A stretch of DNA of 64,000 nucleotides. Origin: CBDBZX01 sp965213645. Lineage in GTDB: Bacteria; Deinococcota; Deinococci; Deinococcales; Trueperaceae. Where the stretch lies: assembly GCA_965213645.1 (NCBI GenBank), contig CBDBZX010000002.1, positions 1,612,001 through 1,676,000 on the forward strand, given 5' to 3'. A program made the translations under genes and the position numbers. Positions 1 through 8,405 of this stretch are shown one piece after another. The notes beneath the pieces were generated by a model, which had not been told where the DNA came from, ran no database searches, and saw only the letters and a list, made by a program, of their open reading frames with translations. Position 1 is the stretch's first letter. Every line of letters starts with the position of its first letter.

Positions 1-1
1 A

Positions 2-94
2 GGCTTGACGCTCCCCTTGCTCGCTGGAGGCGACGTACGTACCTACGGCTCCAACGCGCTTAGCTTTTTGGACGCGCCTTCGGTGGATAGTTGA
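2..94 (+). CDS. Possible 3' end of a gene entering the window
   Basis: Frame 2 is open from the window edge to a TGA at 92-94 and reads as an ordinary C-terminal tail (LTLPLLAGGDVRTYG near its start). The other two forward frames close earlier. I cannot name the protein from about 30 residues, and it could be chance. The remainder up to 288 is AT-rich and holds no gene I can support. Confidence 0.25.
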   Translation, partial: GLTLPLLAGGDVRTYGSNALSFLDAPSVDS

Positions 95-288
95 AAGGTG
101 AATAAGTTGCCGAGATGCACGGGTCGCTCGACCCGCATCAGATTGTAGACACTGTAAAATAAATTATTCACAATATTTCTGCTCGGGAAAAATTTATGGT
201 GGTTTAGCTTGTCGCTTACGTTCTCGCTAGAAAGGTATAGTTTATCCGCTGAGGACGGGGAGTGTGCGGTCAATGGTAGGGTGAAGAG

Positions 289-1047
289 GTGAACTTTACA
301 AACAAAAAGGTATTGGTCACAGGGGGAACGCGGGGCATCGGGCTCGCCTGCGCTAAAGCCTTCGCCGAGCGCGGTGCGACGCTCACCCTAGCGTACCGGG
401 CGGACCATGGGGCGGCGCATTCAGCCCTGGTTTCGCTGGCGGGCGAGGGGCATAGTGTGGTGGCGGGCGACCTAGCTGACGCGGCCTTTGCTGAATCCCT
501 CATTGCGCGAACGGTGGCGGGCTTAAGAGGCTTAGATATTCTGGTCAACAACGCCGGACTCTTTCAGGCTCACCCTATCGAATCCGTCAGTTTTAAGGAC
601 TGGCAAGCCACTTGGCAGCGCACGCTCAGCGTCAACTTGCTCGCGCCCGCGAATCTCTGCTACTTCGCCGCGCAGCACATGATGGCGCGAGGCGGCGGAC
701 GCATCGTGAACGTTTCGTCTCGAGGCGCGTTTCGGGGGGAGCCCGAAAGCCCGGCGTACGGTGCAAGCAAAGCCGGCCTCAACGCGCTGAGCCAATCGCT
801 CGCGCAGCAGCTCGCGCCCTACGGTATCTTCGTGGGCGTCGTCGCGCCCGGTTTCGTCGAAACGGACATGACGGACGCGCACCTCAAAGGCGAGCGGGGT
901 GAGGCGATTCGCGCTCAAAGCCCGCTGAAGCGCGTCGCTAAGCCCGGAGAGGTCGCTCACGCAGTGCTGTTTCTCGCCTCGGCGGGCGCTGAATTCGCAA
1001 CGGGAACGATTATCGACGTCAACGGCGCGTCCTATCTGCGCTCTTGA
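289..1047 (+). CDS. SDR family NAD(P)-dependent oxidoreductase
   Basis: Classical short-chain dehydrogenase/reductase of 252 residues. Seen: the nucleotide-binding glycine motif TGGTRGIG at residues 11-18, NNAG near residue 88, the catalytic serine in VNVSSRG, and the YGASK active-site Tyr/Lys near 156-160. The C-terminal FATGTIIDVNG is typical of FabG-like members. Start is GTG with a weak purine-rich stretch (GGTGAAGAG) before it. The substrate cannot be told from sequence; FabG-type 3-oxoacyl reductase or a sugar/alcohol dehydrogenase are both possible. It stands alone, with about 190 nt before the next gene. Confidence 0.9.
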   Translation: MNFTNKKVLVTGGTRGIGLACAKAFAERGATLTLAYRADHGAAHSALVSLAGEGHSVVAGDLADAAFAESLIARTVAGLRGLDILVNNAGLFQAHPIESVSFKDWQATWQRTLSVNLLAPANLCYFAAQHMMARGGGRIVNVSSRGAFRGEPESPAYGASKAGLNALSQSLAQQLAPYGIFVGVVAPGFVETDMTDAHLKGERGEAIRAQSPLKRVAKPGEVAHAVLFLASAGAEFATGTIIDVNGASYLRS

Positions 1048-1067
1048 GCTGCTCGGCTAAGTATAGA

Positions 1068-1094
1068 TACGTGAATAGACAGCCTACTCACGTA
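1068..1094. promoter_or_regulatory. Inverted repeat upstream of the desulfurase-like gene
   Basis: TACGTGA and TCACGTA form perfect 7-bp arms separated by 13 bp, a layout common for a dimeric regulator. A TAAAAT hexamer follows about 10 bp downstream. No binding protein can be named; a chance repeat is possible. Confidence 0.35.
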
Positions 1095-1241
1095 CAAGCG
1101 AGGTAAAATTGTCGAGGAGGGAGTACAAAACACCGCAGGTCCATTTTATTCTTCTTGGTGTGTGCGCTATTCCCTAGCTTAACTCCGTCTCTATACCACA
1201 GCAACTTCGCACGAAATTCTGTAAACCGTCAGGAGGATAGG

Positions 1242-2492
1242 GTGCACACCCCACCAGATTTGAGGTTGGACTTAGGGTTCGTTCGTCAGCAGTTTCCCGC
1301 CTTTCATGAGCCGAGCTTGGCGGGCCAAGCGTTCTTCGAGAATGCGGGGGGCTCATATGCGTGTCAACAGGTGATTGACCGGCTGAGCGACTTCTACATC
1401 AAAAACAAAGTTCAACCTCATCACCTCTATGCGGTCTCGCAGCGTGCGGGGGAGGCGATGGACTCGAGCTACCCCGCCTTCGCCCGCTACCTCAACGTCG
1501 CCGCCGACGAGGTTTATTTCGGCCCTTCGACCACGCAGAACACCCATGTGCTCGCGCAGGCGTTCCGAGACGCCTTGCAAGAGGGCGACGAGGTCATCGT
1601 GACGAACCAGGACCACGAAGCCAACAGCGGCGCGTGGCGGCGGCTCGCCGCAGAAGGCGTCACCGTCAAAGAGTGGCGCGTAGACCCCGAGACGGGCCGC
1701 TTGCACCTGGAGGATTTACGAGCCCTTCTCGGCGAGCGCACAGAGCTCGTCGCCTTCCCCCACTGCTCGAACATCGTTGGGGAAATCAACCCTGTGCGCG
1801 AGATTACCGACCTCGTTCACGCGGCTGGCGGCGTCGCCGTGGTGGACGGCGTCTCCTACGCGGGCCACGGCTTCCCGGATATAGACGCTTTAGGGGCGGA
1901 CGTCTACCTCTTCTCGACCTACAAGACCTACGGGCCGCACCAGGGCGTCATGGTCGTGCGTTCAGAGGTGGCGCAGAGGCTAGGCAATCAAGGGCACTAT
2001 TTCAACGCGGGCGTGCGCGCCAAAAGGCTCACACCAGCGGGACCCGACCACGCGCAGATCGCGGCGGCGCAGGGCGTAAGCGAGTATTTTGACGCCGTGC
2101 ACGCGCATCACTACGGTTCGGACAGTGACGTAGACGCGCGCACCAGGGCGAAAAACGTCCACGACCTCTTTCGGAAGGCGGAACGCGAGCGCTTGGAGCC
2201 GCTTTTAGCGTATCTCAACGCCCAGCCCAAGGTCCGCATCATCGGCCCGACAACCTCCGAAAACCGTGCGCCCACCGTGTCGCTCCTCGTCCAAGGGCTC
2301 GAGTCACCATCTTTGGTCAGGGCGCTGGCCGAGCGCGGTATCATGTGCGCTCACGGTCACTTCTACGCCGCGCGGCTTTTAGAGGCGCTGGGCGTTGACC
2401 TGAGAACAGGGGTGCTCAGGCTGTCTTTCGTCCACTACACGAGTGGTGAGGAGATCGAACAGCTTATCGGGGCGTTGGAGCAAACGCTCTGA
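1242..2492 (+). CDS. Cysteine desulfurase-like aminotransferase class V protein
   Basis: PLP-dependent fold-type I enzyme, 416 residues from the chosen GTG. An open frame continues upstream to 1155, but AGGAGG at 1231-1236 sits five bases before GTG 1242, which fixes this start. Seen: the Schiff-base lysine in STYKTYGPHQG, the NIVGEINPV and VVDGVSYAGH segments that contact PLP in the NifS/SufS superfamily, and a C-terminal HYTSGEEIEQLI. It best fits the VC1184/TIGR01976-type cysteine-desulfurase-like subgroup, whose function is not settled, rather than IscS or SufS: I see no mobile active-site Cys loop of the usual form. Confidence 0.85.
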   Translation: MHTPPDLRLDLGFVRQQFPAFHEPSLAGQAFFENAGGSYACQQVIDRLSDFYIKNKVQPHHLYAVSQRAGEAMDSSYPAFARYLNVAADEVYFGPSTTQNTHVLAQAFRDALQEGDEVIVTNQDHEANSGAWRRLAAEGVTVKEWRVDPETGRLHLEDLRALLGERTELVAFPHCSNIVGEINPVREITDLVHAAGGVAVVDGVSYAGHGFPDIDALGADVYLFSTYKTYGPHQGVMVVRSEVAQRLGNQGHYFNAGVRAKRLTPAGPDHAQIAAAQGVSEYFDAVHAHHYGSDSDVDARTRAKNVHDLFRKAERERLEPLLAYLNAQPKVRIIGPTTSENRAPTVSLLVQGLESPSLVRALAERGIMCAHGHFYAARLLEALGVDLRTGVLRLSFVHYTSGEEIEQLIGALEQTL

Positions 2493-2653
2493 GCTTGGTA
2501 AAGATAGGGGTGGGCTCGAGCGCTCGTCGGCTTGAAGCGGAGCGGACGTGCGCCGACAAGCCGGTGAGGATGCTCCTTATATAGAAGCGCAGTAGCTTCG
2601 CTAAATTTTGACAAGCTCCTGACACTTGTGCGTTACGTTGCCCGTGAGGTTTT

Positions 2654-2709
2654 TTACGGAGACTAAGGCTGAGCAGAACTTGACTAGGTGACTGATGTCT
2701 CCGTATGTA
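2654..2709 (+). promoter_or_regulatory. Promoter region of the alkaline phosphatase gene, with long-spaced inverted repeat
   Basis: TTGACT (2680-2685) and TATGTA (2704-2709) are spaced by 18 bp, and an AGGAGG site precedes the ATG at 2726. A perfect 9-bp inverted repeat, TACGGAGAC near 2655 and GTCTCCGTA near 2697, brackets the -35 and overlaps the spacer. Phosphate control would be expected for this gene, but I do not recognise a PHO box. Confidence 0.4.
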
Positions 2710-2725
2710 ACCCGAAGGAGGAGAT

Positions 2726-4783
2726 ATGCCGAAACTAGGATTTCTTGGTTACGTGGCACTCAGCAGCGTTGCGCTCACTGGCGTCGGGCTGGCGCAGACG
2801 GGCGGCGAAACGGGTGGAGGTGCAACAGGGGGCGTGACGGGCGGCGCAACTGAGCTGTCCATGTCGCAAACCAGCGACCCCTACTACGCACTCGGGCAGC
2901 AGACCTTAGAGCAGATGCTCAACACGCAGCCCAATAATAGCGAGGCGCAAAACGTCATCGTCTTCGTGGCGGACGGCGCAGGACCGACCACCGTCACGGC
3001 CACGCGCATCTTGGCGGGCCAGATCAAAGGGCTCATGGGCGAGGAGAACATCCTCCCTTACGACACCTTTCCGAACGTCGCGCTGATCAAGACCTACAAC
3101 TCCAACGCGCAGGTGCCCGACTCTGCGGGTACGGGCACGGCCTGGAGCACGGGTATCAAGACCAAGCAGGGCGTCTTGGGCGTCGGCCCGGACGTGATGC
3201 GCGGCGACTGCGCCTCGGCTCAAGAAAACCGCATCACCACGCTTTTCGAACTCGCTGAAACGGTCGGTATGGCGACGGGCACGGTCAGCACCGCCCGCAT
3301 CACCCACGCGACGCCCGCCGCCAACTACGCCCACTCCGCCGACCGCAACTGGGAGGACGACGGCGACCTGCCCGAAGAGGCCGTTCAGCAGGGCTGCACG
3401 GACATCGCCTCGCAGCTCATCGAATTTCCCTACGGCGACGGCTTAGAGGTCGCGATGGGCGGCGGACGCCGCCACTTCCTACCTGAGACAGCGGACGACC
3501 CCGAGGACGAGGGCGAAACCGGCAACCGCACCGACGGGCGCAACCTTACCGAGGAGTGGACCCAGGGGCGAGAGGGCGCGACCTACGTCTGGAACCAGGA
3601 AGACTTCGACGCCATCGACCCGACCTCCACCGGTCCAGTTTTAGGACTTTTCAACCGCTCGCACATGGAGTACGAGGCCGACCGCGCCGAGGACACGGGC
3701 GGCGAGCCTGCGCTCTCCGAGATGGTCGGGAGCGCGATTGACATCTTGTCGCAAAACGAAGAGGGCTACATCCTCCAGGTTGAGTCGGGCCGCGTGGACC
3801 ACGCCAGCCACGGTACGAACGCCTTTCGTACGCTCACGGACAACATCGAATTCGCCAACGCGGTGCAGACCGCCCTAGACAAGGTGGACACCGAGAATAC
3901 GCTTATCATCGTCACCGCCGACCACGCCCACACGATGGACATCGCGGGCTACCCGCAGCGCGGCAACCCCATCTTGGGCCTCGTGCGCGGGCTGGACGAC
4001 CAGGGCGAGCCGGTGGACGAACTCTCGCTGGCGGCGGACAACAAGCCCTACACCACGCTCGGCTACCTGAACGGCCCCGGCGCGGTCATCGGCGAACGAC
4101 CCGACCTCACCGACACCGACACGCAGGCCAAAGACTTCTTCCAGCAGGCGCTCGTTCCTTTGAGCAGCGAGACGCACGACGGCACCGACATCGCCGCGTA
4201 CGCCATCGGCCCGCGTGCGCACCTCGTACGCGGCACCGTGGAGCAGAACTACCTCTTCCACGTGATGAACTACGCCTTGGGCAACTTAGCGGAGCGGGCG
4301 GGCGTGAACGGTGAAGCCCAGGCCGACGCGCCCGAGGTCGAGACGGGCATGACCGACCTCTCCATGCTCGCCTCGAGCACGACCTTCGCGAGCGAGAGCG
4401 GTTCGCAAACGGGCGGCGACATGACGGGCGGCGAGGCCGTCGACGCGCCCGCTGGCGACTCGCCCGTCGTCACGCCGAACTTGGAGGAGACTATCGCCGC
4501 TCTGGAGGGCGGTGTGGAGAACCTCGACGAAGACACCGCGGTTGAGACCATCCAGGGCTGGCAGCAGCGCCTCAGCAGCTTAGACGACCCCGACTTGCAG
4601 CCCATCGTGACCTCGTTAGAACAGCTCGGGACGGCGCTAGGCACGGGCAGTGCGCAGGCGACCGACATCCTCAGCAGGCTGGGCGAGGAGACCTCGCAGT
4701 ACGCGCAGGGTTTGGAGGGCTCGCAGGCTGAGATGGTGAGTCGCTTGGGCGAACTGCTCTCGCAAGCGGCGTCCGGTAACTAA
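2726..4783 (+). CDS. phoA: Secreted alkaline phosphatase (PhoA superfamily) with C-terminal extension
   Basis: Phosphomonoesterase of 685 residues, exported: signal peptide in the first ~23 residues ending ALTGVGLAQ, then a Gly/Thr-rich stretch. Seen: first metal ligand in VFVADGAGP, the nucleophile serine in DSAGTGTAWSTG, metal-binding QVESGRVDHASH, VTADHAHT and the late ETHDGTD with AHLVRGTVEQNYL. The catalytic fold ends around residue 525; the last ~150 residues are an acidic, Ser/Gly-rich then helical tail (LEETIAALEGG, TIQGWQQRLSSL) not part of PhoA, perhaps a cell-envelope spacer. AGGAGG precedes the ATG. Single gene with its own promoter and terminator. Confidence 0.92.
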   Translation: MPKLGFLGYVALSSVALTGVGLAQTGGETGGGATGGVTGGATELSMSQTSDPYYALGQQTLEQMLNTQPNNSEAQNVIVFVADGAGPTTVTATRILAGQIKGLMGEENILPYDTFPNVALIKTYNSNAQVPDSAGTGTAWSTGIKTKQGVLGVGPDVMRGDCASAQENRITTLFELAETVGMATGTVSTARITHATPAANYAHSADRNWEDDGDLPEEAVQQGCTDIASQLIEFPYGDGLEVAMGGGRRHFLPETADDPEDEGETGNRTDGRNLTEEWTQGREGATYVWNQEDFDAIDPTSTGPVLGLFNRSHMEYEADRAEDTGGEPALSEMVGSAIDILSQNEEGYILQVESGRVDHASHGTNAFRTLTDNIEFANAVQTALDKVDTENTLIIVTADHAHTMDIAGYPQRGNPILGLVRGLDDQGEPVDELSLAADNKPYTTLGYLNGPGAVIGERPDLTDTDTQAKDFFQQALVPLSSETHDGTDIAAYAIGPRAHLVRGTVEQNYLFHVMNYALGNLAERAGVNGEAQADAPEVETGMTDLSMLASSTTFASESGSQTGGDMTGGEAVDAPAGDSPVVTPNLEETIAALEGGVENLDEDTAVETIQGWQQRLSSLDDPDLQPIVTSLEQLGTALGTGSAQATDILSRLGEETSQYAQGLEGSQAEMVSRLGELLSQAASGN

Positions 4784-4796
4784 GCCTCTCCAAGTG

Positions 4797-4832
4797 GACC
4801 TGGAAGCATTCGCGCTTTCAGGTCTTTCGTTT
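4797..4832 (+). terminator. Rho-independent terminator after alkaline phosphatase
   Basis: An 11-bp stem (GACCTGGAAGC with GCTTTCAGGTC, one G-U) closes a 6-nt loop and is followed by a T-rich tract, 14 nt after the phosphatase stop codon. Confidence 0.7.
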
Positions 4833-4901
4833 GGCAAGATAATGAAATCTTCATGACCAAACCCAGGGTTATTTTCTTTACACTGTAGCTGAGGTGATGA
4901 G

Positions 4902-5318
4902 ATGTTCCGGTTTATCCTACTCGCGCTCCTAGCGCTCAGCTTCGCATCCGCCCAGCCCACCTTTACCTTCGGCGACCTCTACGCGGACGTGGAAACGCAA
5001 GAATTCAGCAATGAACTCGAGGCGGCCTCCGGCGAGACCGTCACCATGCTCGGCTTCGCCGCCCCGCCCTTAAAGCCAGGCGCGGATTTTTTCGTGCTGA
5101 CCAAGTACCCGATGGACGTGTGCCCCTTCTGCGAGACCGAGGCGGAGTGGCCGCCCGACATCGTCTACGTCAAACTGCCCGAAGGTGGCACCGATACGAT
5201 TATCTTCGGGGCGCTCGAGGTGACAGGAACCCTGGAGGTCGGCACCGCCAAAGACCCCGAGACAGGTTTCGTTTCGAAGATTCGTATCCAAGCCGACAAG
5301 GTGGAGCGTGGCGGTTAG
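4902..5318 (+). CDS. Small secreted CPFC-motif protein, first gene of an ABC export/metal operon
   Basis: 138 residues with a clean signal peptide (MFRFILLALLALSFASAQ). The mature part is a small beta-rich domain with VTMLGFAAPP, FFVLTKYPMDVCPFC and PPDIVYVKL. That pattern (hydrophobic strand, tyrosine-proline, CPFC-like cysteines, then IVYV) resembles periplasmic DUF3299-type proteins, which from memory are often encoded beside a MacB/LolD-like ABC transporter, including zinc-regulated loci; the assignment is by eye. The stop overlaps the start of the ATPase gene, so the two are translationally coupled. The Cys pair could bind a metal or be a redox partner of the TlpA-like protein at 8406. 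Confidence 0.75.
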   Translation: MFRFILLALLALSFASAQPTFTFGDLYADVETQEFSNELEAASGETVTMLGFAAPPLKPGADFFVLTKYPMDVCPFCETEAEWPPDIVYVKLPEGGTDTIIFGALEVTGTLEVGTAKDPETGFVSKIRIQADKVERGG

Positions 5319-6006
5319 CGAGACTAGACAAGAGGTGAGGCAGACGGGTGAAGGCTCGCCCCTTTCCGTGCGGGTGCGCTCGAGAGGGTTAGAGGTTCAC
5401 TACACCGAGGACACACGCATCAGATTTCCTGACTTGGAGCTAAAGGCCAACCAAGAACTCGCTTTAGTCGGCCCGAGCGGGTCCGGCAAGACGACGCTGC
5501 TGCACGTTCTCGCAGGGTTGCTCAAACCCAGCCGGGGCGAGGTCGAGATTGCAGATGAGTCCTTGACTAAGATGCCCCAAGGACGCCTGGAACGTTTCCG
5601 CGCCGGGCATGTCGGCTTAGTTTTTCAAGATTTTCACCTCATCGACGGCTACACCGCGTCAGAAAACGTCGTGGTGGCGCTCGCCGCTGCGGGCGTCGCA
5701 CTCGGCGAGGCGAAGGGGCGCTCAAAAGACCTCTTGACAGACCTTGACTTAGGGCACAGGTTGAACCACTTGCCAAGACACCTCTCCACAGGCGAGCGGC
5801 AGCGCGTGGCGATTGCGCGCTCCATCGCGGCGAACCCGGTGGTGCTCTTAGCGGACGAGCCCACCGCGAACTTGGACCGCGAGCGGGGCGCGGCGGCTTT
5901 AGACCTCTTGCGCCGTGTGGCCCGCCGCGCCGACGCCGCTTTGATCGTTTCGACGCACGACCCGGCGGTGAGAGGGGTGTTCGCTGAGGTGGTCGAGCTT
6001 GCCTAA
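5308..6006 (+). CDS. ABC transporter ATP-binding protein, LolD/MacB type
   Basis: 232-residue nucleotide-binding subunit. Seen: Walker A GPSGSGKTT, the Q-loop in LVFQDFHLI, signature LSTGERQRVAIARS, Walker B VVLLADEPT and the H-loop STHD. The spacing and the short length match the LolD/MacB/FtsE group, which pairs with FtsX-fold permeases; such a permease lies 690 bp downstream. GTG start inside the end of the preceding gene. In the gap to its permease sits an unrelated UPF0303 gene, so the operon looks interrupted. Confidence 0.92.
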   Translation: MAVSETRQEVRQTGEGSPLSVRVRSRGLEVHYTEDTRIRFPDLELKANQELALVGPSGSGKTTLLHVLAGLLKPSRGEVEIADESLTKMPQGRLERFRAGHVGLVFQDFHLIDGYTASENVVVALAAAGVALGEAKGRSKDLLTDLDLGHRLNHLPRHLSTGERQRVAIARSIAANPVVLLADEPTANLDRERGAAALDLLRRVARRADAALIVSTHDPAVRGVFAEVVELA

Positions 6007-6138
6007 TTAAAGCTCGAGTTTGGTATGCTCGTCCTATGCCTGACACTTCTCATAAGTTGCGGTCATCAACTACCCCTCGAGGAAGTTATACTGCAAGGCG
6101 TGGAATAATCACGATCACTGTCTATTAGGGAAAATACG

Positions 6139-6570
6139 TTGGTACGTGAAATAAACTTACTTCAATTCGATAACGCCTTAGCTTTAGATATGGGGCTCAA
6201 AATTTTGGACTTGGCGAAGAGCAGAGGTCATTCTATAGCTATTTCGGTTGACCGACTCAATCACACAGTTTTTAAGTACATTTCCGACGGTTTGCCTGAA
6301 GACAAGCATGACTGGTTAAGGCGTAAGGCAAATGTAGCCATTCGTTTTGAAGAGAGCTCATTAAGCGTAAAAGAGGACCTTCACAAGGGTGGAATGTCGC
6401 TCGCAACGACTTTTGGCCTAGCTGAAAAAGACTTTGTCGCTAAAGGTGGCTCGGTACCGCTCAAAGTGAAGGGGGCAGGCTTAATAGGAGTTGTGACGGT
6501 GTCTGGCTTGTCAGATATTGAAGATCATCAACTCATCGTGGACGCCTTGCGTGACTACGTTTCTGATTGA
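6139..6570 (+). CDS. UPF0303 family protein (heme-degrading-domain fold)
   Basis: 143 residues with the conserved layout of the UPF0303/YBR137W family: LLQFDNALALDMG at the N-terminus, then HSIAISVDRLNHTVFKY, DWLRRKANVAIRFEESS, and GGSVPLKV before GLIGVVTVSGLSDIEDH. The fold is that of HbpS/GlcG heme-binding proteins; the biochemical role is unknown. Start is TTG at 6139, the only plausible one before the conserved region. Its bases are clearly more AT-rich than the flanking transporter genes, and it splits the ATPase from its permease, so it may be a later insertion. Confidence 0.8.
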   Translation: MVREINLLQFDNALALDMGLKILDLAKSRGHSIAISVDRLNHTVFKYISDGLPEDKHDWLRRKANVAIRFEESSLSVKEDLHKGGMSLATTFGLAEKDFVAKGGSVPLKVKGAGLIGVVTVSGLSDIEDHQLIVDALRDYVSD

Positions 6571-6685
6571 TTCATGGTGACACGTTGGACACATTGACAA
6601 ACCCTTACGGACCCGAACAAGCCCCTCGCGGTTGAATAGGGGCGCTGAGGCACCTCTCACTGACGCCCCACTGACACAAAAACGC

Positions 6686-6691
6686 TACCCT
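6686..6691 (+). promoter_or_regulatory. -10 element for a leaderless permease transcript
   Basis: TACCCT lies 7 nt before the ATG at 6699 and there is no Shine-Dalgarno sequence, so the permease gene seems able to start its own leaderless mRNA. Confidence 0.5.
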
Positions 6692-6698
6692 AAAAGCT

Positions 6699-8399
6699 AT
6701 GCCTGACCTCTTCAAGCGCTTACGCCTCACCCTCTGGGTGCTGACGCGCTCCCTGCGAATGCGGCTTTTCGCCAACCTTTTAACGGTGGTGGCGGTGCTC
6801 CTAGGCGTTGGCTTGGCGTTGGTCGTGCCGCTGAGCCTCCGCGCCTTCCAGCGCGGCGCAACGGAGGCGGCGCAGATTTTCGACCTCTTGGTCACGGCGG
6901 AGGGCTCGCAGACGCAGGCGGTCTTAAACACCATCTACTACCAAAATGCGCCCATCGGCAATCTCCCTTACCGCGTCTACGCCTCGTTGCGAGATGACCC
7001 GCGCACCGAGCGGGCCGTGCCGGTGGGTTTTGGCGACAGTGTGCAGGGCTATCCGCTGGTCGGCACGACGTCCGCATATTTCGATTTGCGACCTAGCCCG
7101 CAGGAACCGCTTTACTATCAGCTTACGAGAGGTGCAATCTTTTCTGACGCGTATCAAGCCGTCTTGGGCGCACACGTCGCTAGAGAAACGGGTTTTAACC
7201 TGGGTGATACCTTTCAGAGTGCGCACGGCTTCACCGAGACCTTCGAGCCGACCATGCACACCGAGGACTACCGCGTGGTGGGCATTTTAGAGCCGACGGG
7301 CGGGCCCTCGGACCGGGCGGTGTACGTTGATATTGCCTCTATCTGGGACTCGCACGGGCAGTTTTCACTCGAAGAGGGCACGGTGGACGCAGAGCACGCC
7401 TGCATTCACATGACGGGCGGGTCTAGCGAAGCGCGAGCGGCGAAGTTGGAGCCTGAGAACCTGGACACCGTGGGTGAGCTGCACACCCGTTTTGAAGTAG
7501 GGCTCGAGGCTCTGGCGGGCGAGGACAGAGGCGGCGTCCTGCGCTTTCGGGCTGGCGAGGCGGCGGACTACGCTTTCTTCGCGGACCAGAGCGCGATTCT
7601 CACTCTCACGAACGCAGACGGCGAGACGCTCACGCCCGAACTCGTGGCGGGCGAAGACGATACCGAAGGGTGTTTAGAGATTTTCTCGGCGCATGTCTTT
7701 CACGTGGAACCCGGCGACTACCTCTTACAACTCAACGCGGCTGAACGTGGCACGCTGCATCTGACCATAGAAGAGGTCGGACATGAACGCGAGGAAGAGG
7801 CGCACGGTGAGGACGCGCCGCCCATTGCTGACCTTGCCACTACACCGCCGAGCGGCGGCGACCCCAGACAGGTCACCGCCGTGCTCTACGCCACCCAAGA
7901 TTTAGGGGCGCTTTATCAGATTGCAGGTACATTGGACGAGATTACAGGCGTCCAGGCGATCTTTCCGGGCGGTGTCATTAACGGGCTCCTGACGCTCTTG
8001 GGGCAGGGGCGCGAGACCTACGGGCTCTTGGCGAACATCATCTTGGCACTCGCCATCATCACCGTCGCGCTCAACACGTACGGGGGCGCGGTGCAGGCAC
8101 AGAAGAACTTGGCGATCTTGCGGGCGGTAGGCGTTTCGCGAGGTGTAGTCGCGGGGAGCGTGGTCTTAGAGGCGGCCCTCTTGAGTTTTATCGGCATCGT
8201 CCTGGGCGTATTTGCGGCGTATTTGGGTGTAACCTTTGTGGGACAAGTTATCCAGACCCAGGCGAGTTTAACCCTGCCGACGCCCGAGCTTAGCCGCGCG
8301 GACTGGTGGCGCGGGCTTGTCATTTTGCCCGTCGCCGTGCTCTTCGCGCTCTTGCCCGCGCTTAACGCGGCGCGAAAAAGTCCCCTGGAGAGGCTATAG
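6699..8399 (+). CDS. FtsX-like ABC transporter permease with inserted acidic/His-rich domain
   Basis: 566 residues. One N-terminal membrane helix (residues ~25-45), a MacB-type periplasmic domain, then three membrane helices in the last 130 residues (LANIILALAIITVALN, VAGSVVLEAALLSFIGIVLGVFAAYLG, GLVILPVAVLFALLPAL) and the typical ARKSPLERL end. Unusually, residues ~240-370 hold an extra beta-rich segment (RFRAGEAADYAFF, TPELVAGEDDTEG) finishing in a His/Glu-rich linker (GHEREEEAHGED), which looks able to bind a divalent metal. Partner of the LolD-like ATPase at 5308; followed after 6 nt by a thioredoxin-like gene. Confidence 0.85.
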   Translation: MPDLFKRLRLTLWVLTRSLRMRLFANLLTVVAVLLGVGLALVVPLSLRAFQRGATEAAQIFDLLVTAEGSQTQAVLNTIYYQNAPIGNLPYRVYASLRDDPRTERAVPVGFGDSVQGYPLVGTTSAYFDLRPSPQEPLYYQLTRGAIFSDAYQAVLGAHVARETGFNLGDTFQSAHGFTETFEPTMHTEDYRVVGILEPTGGPSDRAVYVDIASIWDSHGQFSLEEGTVDAEHACIHMTGGSSEARAAKLEPENLDTVGELHTRFEVGLEALAGEDRGGVLRFRAGEAADYAFFADQSAILTLTNADGETLTPELVAGEDDTEGCLEIFSAHVFHVEPGDYLLQLNAAERGTLHLTIEEVGHEREEEAHGEDAPPIADLATTPPSGGDPRQVTAVLYATQDLGALYQIAGTLDEITGVQAIFPGGVINGLLTLLGQGRETYGLLANIILALAIITVALNTYGGAVQAQKNLAILRAVGVSRGVVAGSVVLEAALLSFIGIVLGVFAAYLGVTFVGQVIQTQASLTLPTPELSRADWWRGLVILPVAVLFALLPALNAARKSPLERL

Positions 8400-8405
8400 T
8401 TCGCT

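Noticed and set aside
43..273. 76-codon minus-strand frame at the left edge
   Set aside because: AT-rich DNA, no ribosome site, no family; could be chance.
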